Assembly (NCBI GenBank): GCA_050288085.1
Contig: JBNKDD010000254.1
Location: 1 to 8,323 of the forward strand
Source of the DNA: JBNKDD01 sp050288085
Lineage (GTDB): Bacteria > Chloroflexota > Anaerolineae > Aggregatilineales > UBA3940
DNA length: 8,323 nucleotides
Direction: 5' to 3'
The notes below the pieces were generated by a model. It did not search any database, had not been told where the DNA came from, and worked only from the letters and a program-made list of their open reading frames with translations. Shown piece by piece: positions 1 through 6,741 of this stretch; the stretch's first letter is position 1, and each line of letters starts with the position of its first letter. Position numbers and translations under genes: made by a program.

Positions 1-990
1 GACCTGCGGCAAATTGAAGAAACAGTTGCAGAGGAAGCCCGCGCCCGGCTAGTCATCGTTGGGCCGGTTAATTCCGGCAAATCGACGCTGTTTAACCAAC
101 TCAAAGGACAAAAGCTCTCGCGTGTATCGCCTGTCCCCGGAACTACCACCGATGTTATCAGCGAAGAATTCGGCCCCTTCTGGCTGATCGATACCCCCGG
201 ACTAGGCGAAGTAGCCGGAACGGATCGGGCCACCCGCGCCATGACCGCCGTCGAAGGAGCCGATGTTGCGATCCTGGTGCTGGATGCTTCCGCCGGGGTA
301 CGGCAGACAGATGCCGATCTGTATCACGAGCTGCGGGCTGCCGGTCTGGCAGTGGTGGTTGTTCTAAACAAGATTGACCTGATCCGGCATGATCTAAAAA
401 CGGTCCTGCCAGATATTGAACGCAGGCTTGGCGTCCCTATTATCCCGATCTCGGCCAAGCAAGGAACCGGGATCGCCGACCGCCTGATCCCGGCCATTAT
501 TAACTCACACCCACGTATGGCGGTCACAATAGGCCGATCACTGCCCCGCTACCGCCGGATCGCGGCGCGGCGCGTGGTGCGCGAATCGGCGCTGTTTGCA
601 TCGCTGATCGCTGTTGAGCCGGTTCCCGGCCTGGATATCCCGTTTCTAGTCGGGGTACAAATCAGGATGCTGCTGCGGCTGGCGGCCATCTATGGCGAAA
701 GCATGTCAGCTGCCCGCGCCCGCGAATTAATCAGCGCGATTGCCGGTGGTATTGGCATTCGTTACGCAGCCCAAGAACTCGCCAAGCTGATCCCTGGCCC
801 CGGCTGGCTGGTCGCCGGAGCTGCCGCTTCAACCGGAACATTTGCCTTAGGCCGTGCGGCGGTGGTCTTATTTGAAACCAGCGAGAAACTGACAAAAGCG
901 GAACTACGCGATTTATACAAGCAGTTCCGGTGGCGCAAAGCCAAAAATATCGAGGCGGATCCCCTCCGCGAGGAGTTATTGGATGGCTGA
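1..990 (+). CDS. Era-like small GTPase with C-terminal DUF697-like domain (5' end outside window)
   Basis: The reading frame is open from the first base and ends at the TGA at 988-990, so this is the last 329 residues of a longer protein. Counting from base 1, the GTP-binding motifs appear in order: P-loop GPVNSGKST (residues 21-29), a switch-I region with consecutive Thr (48-50), G3 DTPG (64-67), G4 NKID (123-126) and G5 SAK (151-153). This is the arrangement of TRAFAC-class Era/Der-like GTPases. An ATG at 241 is internal: starting there would remove the P-loop and G3. Residues about 189-295 are rich in Ala, Gly and Ile with Pro-Gly turns, and look like DUF697, a domain often attached to such GTPases and thought to contact membranes. 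The substrate or partner is unknown. The stop overlaps the kinase start by 8 bp, so the two proteins are probably made together. The GTPase fold is very sure, the DUF697 label fairly sure, the cellular role open. Confidence 0.93.
   Translation, partial: DLRQIEETVAEEARARLVIVGPVNSGKSTLFNQLKGQKLSRVSPVPGTTTDVISEEFGPFWLIDTPGLGEVAGTDRATRAMTAVEGADVAILVLDASAGVRQTDADLYHELRAAGLAVVVVLNKIDLIRHDLKTVLPDIERRLGVPIIPISAKQGTGIADRLIPAIINSHPRMAVTIGRSLPRYRRIAARRVVRESALFASLIAVEPVPGLDIPFLVGVQIRMLLRLAAIYGESMSAARARELISAIAGGIGIRYAAQELAKLIPGPGWLVAGAAASTGTFALGRAAVVLFETSEKLTKAELRDLYKQFRWRKAKNIEADPLREELLDG
970..975 (+). promoter_or_regulatory. Ribosome binding site of the histidine kinase gene
   Basis: GAGGAG lies 7 bases before the ATG at 983, inside the last codons of the GTPase gene. 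It supports this start for the kinase. Ribosomes finishing the GTPase (stop at 988-990) would be placed right over the kinase start, as expected for translational coupling. Confidence 0.8.
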
Positions 991-3900
991 CCCGCCGCTT
1001 TTATCGGGCTTACGATCTGATCGCCGACTGCCCGATGTACCAAATTCCCGAATCCAATGCCTGGTCACGATTGGGGTATGGGTGGCTTTGATGCCACTGG
1101 CCTATGTTCTGAATCGCAGCACTGACTGGGCCACCGTTCTGCCCACGATATTGTTCTTTGGCATCCAATACCTCTTCGCAACAACCATCGTTTTACGCCT
1201 ACCAACAGGTTATCACCTGGGGTTGGGAAACTTCATCTTGTTCACCGTCGCCGTCCTGGTAGGCTATCAACCAGCCCTGGCCTTTGGGTTGGTTTTTTCG
1301 GTGATTATCACCCTGGTCCGCCTGCCGCTGGTCCCGTTTATGGGTTTTCCGCGCTCACAACGCCACCAGGTTTGTATAGAAGCACTTCGAAACGGATTAC
1401 TTTCTTCCCTCAGCCTGATTGCGTCAGGGTGGCTTATTACCCGGTATGACCGGATTCTCTCACCCACCAGTGACCAGTTGAGTTTTATCCTGCTGCTTGC
1501 AGCGGTATTGTTATACAGTGGGATACATGCAGCCCTGCTGACCCTATGGGTGTGGTGGGCAAAGCTGCCTGTCTCATTAAAAGATTATTGGCGGCAGTAT
1601 GCATCACTGATCATAACCAACACCTATATACCGCTCCTCTTTGCTCCCTTGCTGGCACGCCTCTACCTGGCTTTTCCCGATTACCGCCTGATTGATGCCA
1701 CTACTTTTATGGCAGGTGTCCTGCTGGCCTTCGGCGTCAACCGGGCAAGACTCCAACTGATGTACCGCGCTGCCGATCTACGGGCATTAAATAATATCGG
1801 CCAGACATTAACCGGGAAATTGGAACTGGATACCCTGTTGGAGACGATCTATGACGAGATCGGCCAGCTGGTTGACAACTCGAACTTCTACCTGGCGCTG
1901 TACGATTCGGAAACTAACATGATCTCGTTTCCCTTAATGTTTGACGATGGGAAGCCAACCAAAAACCCTCCGCGCCAGTTTTCAAACTGCATGGCTGAGT
2001 ATGTCATCCGAAGCGGCAGCCCATTACACCTTAGCTATAAAGCCAGCGAGACGGCCCAAAAGAAGCTCAAGATCGACCCACTTCCTAATATTATCGAGAA
2101 TCCGATTCGCAGTTATCTCGGCGTGCCGATCCTGGTAGATGGGAATGTGATGGGTGTGATGGCACTGCGGGATCGACAGGCCGATTACGCCTACAGCCAG
2201 GCAGATGTCCGGCTGATGCAAACTATCGCAACACAGGTCGGAGGCGCACTGCGGAATGCCCAACTGTTTGAACGCAGCCAGGCCCAGGCGGCCCGGCTGG
2301 CCTCGCTGAACCGGGTATCCACCCTACTCCGGGAGAGCGTCCGCCTGGAAGAGACTCTTGAGGCTATCTGCAAGGTGGTGGTCGAGGTGCTGGGCGCACA
2401 AAAAGCAGCCATCTTCTTATTGAACCAAAATGAAGAACTGGCCGAACTGGTTGCCAGCATCGGATTGAGTGATACATTTAAAGCCAACTCGCAGAAAATC
2501 CAGCTAGATGATGCCAACACCCGTACCCAGGCACTCCTCACAGGCGAAGTGATAACATTTGAAGACCTCAGTATTCTTCCTGACGATGCAGGCTTTACGA
2601 CAATCGCAAAGGTGGAAGCGATTAAAGCCGTCCTGGATGTTCCACTGCGAATTGGCAACCAGGTGACCGGTACGGTAGCGGCTTACTATGAAGAGGTTCA
2701 CCCCATTGACCAGCAAGAAATCAAGTTTCTGGAGACGGTTGGTGGTCAGGTAGCGGTGGCCGTCGAGAATGCCCGGTTGTTCCAGGAGATGAGCGATCAT
2801 AACCGCGACCTGGAAACGCTGTTCACTGCTAATGCGGTGATCGGTTCCTCACTTTCATTAAGCAATGTGCTCCAGGCCGTTACTACCAGCCTGCTCCGGG
2901 CGCTGCATATGGACAGCTGCACCGTCTTCTTTGGGTTGGAAGATGGCGACACCCTCCGGGCCGAGCATCAAACCCTGATGGTAGAAGAGGAGCCGGTCGA
3001 ACAAAGCGAACTATTTACCTCCTTTGACCTGTACCTTTCGCAACTCCCGACTATCGCAGAGACGCTGTCACGGCTGCGCCCTTTAAACCTGCAAGAATCA
3101 GAATCAGCGCTGATGGAGCGGCTTGACCTGGCATCAGGGGTGGCAATCCCCCTGAATCTCCGGGACGGGAATCCGGGCCTGATCGTGATCGGCAACTACG
3201 AGGAACGGCCAGACTTAGAACCAAGCAAGCTTCGCCTGGCCGAAGCATTGGTCAATCATGCGGCAATAGCCACTCAGAACGCCCGGCTGTTTGAACGTAC
3301 AGACGTGGCCCTGGCTCAACGCCTGGATGAGATCGCGGCCCTGGAATTGGTTTCCCAGCGGATGACCCGCCAGCTTGATCTCCATGATGTGCTGGAACAA
3401 TTAGTCGAAGTCGCTTCGAAAGCAACCAACGCCGATATCGGCGAAGTCGCCCTGGTTGATGAGCATACGCAGACCTTACGCTCATTTGCCCAGCGGGGGC
3501 CGGTCGATTGGATCCCAACTGAGGATTGGCCGGTCACAGAGGGGATCACCGGGCGGGCATTACAACGCGGACAGGCCGAGGTGGTGGATGATGTCCGGCT
3601 GGATTCAGATTATCTCTCTACGGGCGACGACACCCGATCCGAATTGGCTGCTCCAATTATTCTGGACGGGCAGCGGTTGGGGATCATCAACCTGGAGAGC
3701 GTGCAGGAAAGCGCCTTTACGTTTGATCACCTGCGGTTCGTCAGCAACCTGGCGGAACACGCCGCCATCGCGATTCAGAACGCCCGCTTATTTGAAGCTG
3801 CTGAACGCCGCGCCGAAGAATTTACCGTGTTGCACAATGTTGCCATCGACCTGCTCACGGCGACCAATCTCCCTCACAGCTTACGGGTGGTCGCACGGAC

Positions 3901-5419
3901 AGCACTCAACCGGACTCAGGCGATGGATGTCCACATCTATCTCTATGATGAAGAGGATGACGAACTCAACTTTGCGGCCAGTATATTGGAAGGTGGCGCG
4001 GTTGACGTTGAACATTCTAAACCACGTCCGAACGGATTTACGGCTACGATTGCCCGAAAAGGCCAGACTATTATCGTCACCGATCCGACTAACGATCCGA
4101 TATTCGCCGATGTCCTCAACGACTGGGGGCATGATTTCCAGGCGGTCGGAATCCCTTTGAAACAGGGGGAAGAGGTCGTCGGGGTTTTCAATATTTTCTA
4201 CGATCCTAAGTACCCGCTCAACGATCACAAACTGCGCTTTCTCAACCTGCTGACCACTCAGGCGGCGGTGGCGATATCCAAGACCCGCTTAACCGAACAA
4301 ACCCGCGAAGTCAAGGATCGTTTACAGGCAATCATCAATACCATCCATGATGGAATCCTGATGTTCGATGTGGAGGGCCGTCTGCTGATGGCTAATCCAC
4401 GGGCAGAGTATCTGCTTAACCTGCGGGTACAGGACTTCATCGGGCAGCATTTTCTCGGCATTCTGGCCAAGGTGACGGCCACTCTGAGTAAACAGGGGAT
4501 GGCTTATGCCCCTGACGAAATACAAAACCTGGTGAAAGCCTTCCAGGAAAATCCGAATGAGATCACCCGACGCCGCTTTACGCTTGAACAACCAGAGTTC
4601 CGGGCGATTGAGGAGATTTCCATCTCGGTGCTGGGCGACGAGGAAGAGGTACTGGGCAGGCTGTTGATCCTGCGGGATATCACGCAGGAATACGAGATGC
4701 AAGCCTACCGCGAGCAAATGTCGCATATGATCGTCCACGACCTGCGCAGCCCGATTGGGGGGACGATCACCGGACTGCACCTGGCGATTGATGAACTTAC
4801 CGAAAATGCCAACGACCCCGATATCCCGATGTTACAGGCAGCGCTCAACGCCTCGATGATCAGCGCCAATGTTTTGCTGCGGCTGGTCGAAACTATGCTG
4901 GATGTGAATAAGCTGGAAACCGGCGATCTGCATATTGTTCCCAAGCCAATCGACCTCAGGACAATTATCAACCAGGTATTCATGACCCTGGAAACTACCG
5001 CCATCAGCGCCGATATTACGGTGGATATCAACATGCCGGATGATCTTGAGCCGATTGTGGCCGACGAGGATAAGGTCGAGCGGATTATCCAGAATTTGCT
5101 CGACAATGCGCTGCGCTACGCCCCACGTGAAGGGCGCGTCGAAGTGAAGGTCGAACCAGATGAGACGGAATATAAGATTTCAATCCGGGATAATGGGCCG
5201 GGCATTCCAGCAGAATTCCGCGAACGAATCTTCGAACGCTTTTACCAGGTGGATGTTACCCGCCGCCAACGCGGCTCAAAAGGCAGCGGGCTGGGGCTGA
5301 CCTTCTGCAAGCTGGCAGTTGAAGCCCACGGTGGGCGAATCTGGGTTGATGATGGCATTGACGGCGGCTCGGCTTTTCACTTCACGCTGCCGATAGTACC
5401 GCTGCCGGATGAAGAATGA
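983..5419 (+). CDS. Membrane-bound multi-GAF/PAS sensor histidine kinase
   Basis: This 1478-residue protein should sense signals, autophosphorylate on His and pass the phosphate to a response regulator. Residues about 25-256 hold 7-8 hydrophobic segments, making an integral membrane sensor or anchor module. Five tandem GAF domains follow, at roughly 280-430, 450-600, 620-770, 797-938 and 957-1105; GAF4 and GAF1 look most canonical and GAF3 the most diverged. A PAS domain covers about 1109-1235. The HisKA H-box is HDLRSP with phospho-acceptor His1252. The ATP-binding domain has the N-box NLLDNA (1371-1376), G1 box DNGPGIP (1403-1409), F-box around 1414-1422 and G2 box GSGLGL (1434-1439), so all catalytic motifs are present. 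It lacks HAMP and receiver domains. None of the GAF domains shows an obvious bilin-binding Cys motif, so light sensing is not supported. The start at 983 has a good ribosome binding site and overlaps the GTPase stop. No response regulator is in the window; the ligand and target are unknown. Confidence 0.96.
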   Translation: MADPPLLSGLRSDRRLPDVPNSRIQCLVTIGVWVALMPLAYVLNRSTDWATVLPTILFFGIQYLFATTIVLRLPTGYHLGLGNFILFTVAVLVGYQPALAFGLVFSVIITLVRLPLVPFMGFPRSQRHQVCIEALRNGLLSSLSLIASGWLITRYDRILSPTSDQLSFILLLAAVLLYSGIHAALLTLWVWWAKLPVSLKDYWRQYASLIITNTYIPLLFAPLLARLYLAFPDYRLIDATTFMAGVLLAFGVNRARLQLMYRAADLRALNNIGQTLTGKLELDTLLETIYDEIGQLVDNSNFYLALYDSETNMISFPLMFDDGKPTKNPPRQFSNCMAEYVIRSGSPLHLSYKASETAQKKLKIDPLPNIIENPIRSYLGVPILVDGNVMGVMALRDRQADYAYSQADVRLMQTIATQVGGALRNAQLFERSQAQAARLASLNRVSTLLRESVRLEETLEAICKVVVEVLGAQKAAIFLLNQNEELAELVASIGLSDTFKANSQKIQLDDANTRTQALLTGEVITFEDLSILPDDAGFTTIAKVEAIKAVLDVPLRIGNQVTGTVAAYYEEVHPIDQQEIKFLETVGGQVAVAVENARLFQEMSDHNRDLETLFTANAVIGSSLSLSNVLQAVTTSLLRALHMDSCTVFFGLEDGDTLRAEHQTLMVEEEPVEQSELFTSFDLYLSQLPTIAETLSRLRPLNLQESESALMERLDLASGVAIPLNLRDGNPGLIVIGNYEERPDLEPSKLRLAEALVNHAAIATQNARLFERTDVALAQRLDEIAALELVSQRMTRQLDLHDVLEQLVEVASKATNADIGEVALVDEHTQTLRSFAQRGPVDWIPTEDWPVTEGITGRALQRGQAEVVDDVRLDSDYLSTGDDTRSELAAPIILDGQRLGIINLESVQESAFTFDHLRFVSNLAEHAAIAIQNARLFEAAERRAEEFTVLHNVAIDLLTATNLPHSLRVVARTALNRTQAMDVHIYLYDEEDDELNFAASILEGGAVDVEHSKPRPNGFTATIARKGQTIIVTDPTNDPIFADVLNDWGHDFQAVGIPLKQGEEVVGVFNIFYDPKYPLNDHKLRFLNLLTTQAAVAISKTRLTEQTREVKDRLQAIINTIHDGILMFDVEGRLLMANPRAEYLLNLRVQDFIGQHFLGILAKVTATLSKQGMAYAPDEIQNLVKAFQENPNEITRRRFTLEQPEFRAIEEISISVLGDEEEVLGRLLILRDITQEYEMQAYREQMSHMIVHDLRSPIGGTITGLHLAIDELTENANDPDIPMLQAALNASMISANVLLRLVETMLDVNKLETGDLHIVPKPIDLRTIINQVFMTLETTAISADITVDINMPDDLEPIVADEDKVERIIQNLLDNALRYAPREGRVEVKVEPDETEYKISIRDNGPGIPAEFRERIFERFYQVDVTRRQRGSKGSGLGLTFCKLAVEAHGGRIWVDDGIDGGSAFHFTLPIVPLPDEE

Positions 5420-5426
5420 GGCTGCC

Positions 5427-5687
5427 TTATTCCTCCGACTCTGGTTCGACGAAAGCCACCCAACCATCCGAGGCTGCGAGCTCTCGCTCCGCCTTGTTAT
5501 GCAATACCAGCGTATGGGGCTGACCGTCGATCATCATGATGACAGTTAATTCCTTCTTGCCATCATCTTCAATCAACGCCATGCAGGGCCGTTCATGTCC
5601 GAGCGGATTGCGGATCGTCGCACTCAAGCAGCGATCCGCGTAAGCATCAGCGTGCTTACACTGTTCGTGGTCAATCACGATCTTCAT
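5427..5687 (-). CDS. Small Cys/His-containing protein of unknown function (86 aa)
   Basis: I do not recognise a named family. The product is 86 residues, soluble and acidic at its C-terminus. Its N-terminal third carries Cys10, Cys20 and Cys35, with His7, His12 and His31 between or near them, in a pattern like IDHEQC...RCL...NPLGHERPC. That invites a metal or iron-sulfur role, but the spacing matches no classic ferredoxin motif (CxxCxxC), so this is only a guess. The second half (about 47-75) alternates hydrophobic and polar residues like a beta-strand domain. The start is backed by a purine-rich stretch (AGGAAGGGAAG on the minus strand, about 5694-5704) ahead of the ATG. It faces the histidine kinase tail to tail, with 7 bp between the stops, so the two are not co-transcribed. 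That it is a real gene is likely; its function is unknown. Confidence 0.72.
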   Translation of the reverse strand: MKIVIDHEQCKHADAYADRCLSATIRNPLGHERPCMALIEDDGKKELTVIMMIDGQPHTLVLHNKAERELAASDGWVAFVEPESEE

Positions 5688-5747
5688 GTTGTGCTTCCCT
5701 TCCTGACCATGCAGCCAGAATCCTGAACACTATAACTTCCGCTACTC

Positions 5748-5761
5748 TTACTATACAGTAA
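5748..5761. promoter_or_regulatory. Short palindrome TTACT-N4-AGTAA, possible operator
   Basis: TTACTATACAGTAA is a perfect 5-bp inverted repeat around a 4-base centre, about 60 bp upstream of the small protein start, in the AT-rich part where its promoter should be. The position suits a repressor site, but a 5-bp half-site can occur by chance and no regulator is identified. Confidence 0.2.
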
Positions 5762-5819
5762 ACGGGTGTAGATTGGAATAGGTAAAGATCAGATATTTTA
5801 TATAACAAACAGCTTTTTT

Positions 5820-5849
5820 ATCCGCCCTCCGAAAAAAGACAGGGGGGAT
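5820..5849. other. Imperfect hairpin without a proper U-tract
   Basis: ATCCGCCCT (5820-5828) pairs with AGGGGGGAT (5841-5849), giving 8 of 9 pairs with one G-G mismatch, around a loop containing six A residues. It lies about 40 bp past the lipoprotein stop on the minus strand, where a terminator is expected. However, the minus-strand transcript has A residues, not U, after the stem; the T-run sits before the stem on the plus strand. It may be a Rho-assisted or RNA 3'-end stabilising structure. As a classical intrinsic terminator it is weak. Confidence 0.35.
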
Positions 5850-5887
5850 CGTGCATGTGTGAGGAGTGTTACAGTTTTCGCAGGATT

Positions 5888-6508
5888 CTATTCCGGGGAC
5901 TCATCAGACATAACCCGGCGGAAAGAAACATCCGGGCAGGTGATTAGCTCTCCATCCTGGTAATTAGCCCCCAGGTTATAGATGAACCCATCGGAGGTGA
6001 AGGTCAGTAAGGCGAACACCGCCCCGTAAATCTGCCCTTCTTCGTCGTATATGGGCAGCGTATGTTCCCACTGATTTGGCCCTATGCGGGTCATCTCCCA
6101 GGTGGCCTGGTAGCCTTCTCCGGCAAAAGTGTAGCGCATCTTGTATTCTGAGAGGAATTCAAAGACAATCCGCTCCAAGACCGGCTCCTCGCATGAGCAG
6201 CCCACCGGGGCGAGAGTGCAGTTATAGCCGCTGTAGACCGCCTCACCGAGGTTAAATGCGATCAGTTCGTAGCCGGTCATGTCGTAGGGGAGATCGCCGG
6301 ACCCTGGCCCCAACGTCGGTTCGGCTTCGGTTTCGGGCACAGTCTCGGCAGCCGAGGCGAGTGTCGGATCGCCGGTTGGCGGCGGCGGTGGAGCACCTTC
6401 GGATTCCGACACGGTTGGTTCCGGGATGGCAGGTGCAGGAGAACTACAGCCCACCACCAGAAGCAGCAATACAAACAATATAAGGGTAAAACCTAATTTG
6501 CGCAGCAT
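5888..6508 (-). CDS. Secreted lipoprotein with Pro-rich linker and Cys-containing C-terminal domain
   Basis: The 206-residue product starts with a basic MLRK and a strongly hydrophobic stretch (about 6-20), followed by the lipobox VVGC, so Cys21 should be lipid-modified and the protein held on the outer face of the membrane. Residues about 22-75 form a low-complexity linker rich in Pro, Glu, Thr and Ala, with a run of five Pro, typical of a spacer between membrane and folded domain. The C-terminal domain (about 76-206) has Cys97, Cys104, Cys106 and Cys191, which could form disulfides or bind metal, and looks beta-rich. I chose the ATG at 6508, not the one at 6604 (which would add 32 residues). 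Only the later start places the signal peptide at the N-terminus, and it has AGGTGG 9 bases upstream (6518-6523); the earlier one has no clear ribosome binding site. I recognise no family for the C-terminal domain. Confidence 0.85.
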   Translation of the reverse strand: MLRKLGFTLILFVLLLLVVGCSSPAPAIPEPTVSESEGAPPPPPTGDPTLASAAETVPETEAEPTLGPGSGDLPYDMTGYELIAFNLGEAVYSGYNCTLAPVGCSCEEPVLERIVFEFLSEYKMRYTFAGEGYQATWEMTRIGPNQWEHTLPIYDEEGQIYGAVFALLTFTSDGFIYNLGANYQDGELITCPDVSFRRVMSDESPE

Positions 6509-6552
6509 AAAGCCTAGCCACCTGTAAGAATAAGGAATTGAACAACCGCTAC

Positions 6553-6581
6553 AGAGTATCACGAACGTGGGTGTTAGGCAA
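6553..6581 (-). promoter_or_regulatory. Possible sigma-70-type promoter of the lipoprotein gene
   Basis: On the minus strand TTGCCT (6576-6581) is followed after 17 bp by TACTCT (6553-6558), with TG one base before the -10, as in an extended -10 element. Transcription would start near 6546, about 40 bases before the chosen ATG at 6508 and downstream of the 6604 ATG. The match is partial (4/6 and 3/6), so this rests mainly on spacing and position. Confidence 0.3.
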
Positions 6582-6668
6582 CCAGTGGTCAAGGGCTTTT
6601 TCATTCTGGTTGCTGATAGAGAGAGTCCACTAATTTCACGAATTTTTGTCTTTCAGGCAGTAGAGATC

Positions 6669-6702
6669 AAAAAAGGACACACCCAATTAATTGGATGTGC
6701 CC
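6669..6702 (-). terminator. Rho-independent terminator of metK
   Basis: On the minus strand a 12-bp stem (arms within 6675-6702, two G-U pairs, loop UUAA) is followed directly by six U residues (6669-6674). It starts 39 bases past the metK stop. It separates metK from the downstream lipoprotein gene, so the latter needs its own promoter. Confidence 0.93.
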
Positions 6703-6741
6703 TGCTGGTGTGATGGTATGGTTGGTGGTGATCTTGGTGCT

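Larger units (their letters stand above)
5688..5887. other. Intergenic stretch between the small protein and lipoprotein genes
   Basis: These 200 bases carry no convincing gene in any frame. They are AT-rich in the middle (about 5745-5820), which fits promoter DNA for the small protein gene, but I could not place a -35/-10 pair with proper spacing. A short palindrome (5748-5761) and an imperfect hairpin (5820-5849) are listed separately. The stretch also holds the 3' untranslated region of the lipoprotein gene. Confidence 0.6.

Noticed and set aside
241..990. The GTPase as a complete 249-residue gene starting at the ATG at 241
   Set aside because: The same frame upstream encodes the P-loop and DTPG motif, so the ATG is internal and the gene starts before the window.
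3456..4160. A 234-codon plus-strand open frame inside the kinase gene
   Set aside because: It is an off-frame shadow of GAF4-GAF5; its peptide is rich in Arg, Ser and Trp with no domain, and the kinase frame carries the known motifs.
1819..4299. Phytochrome or cyanobacteriochrome function for the GAF array
   Set aside because: I see no bilin-attachment Cys motif or PHY domain in any GAF copy.
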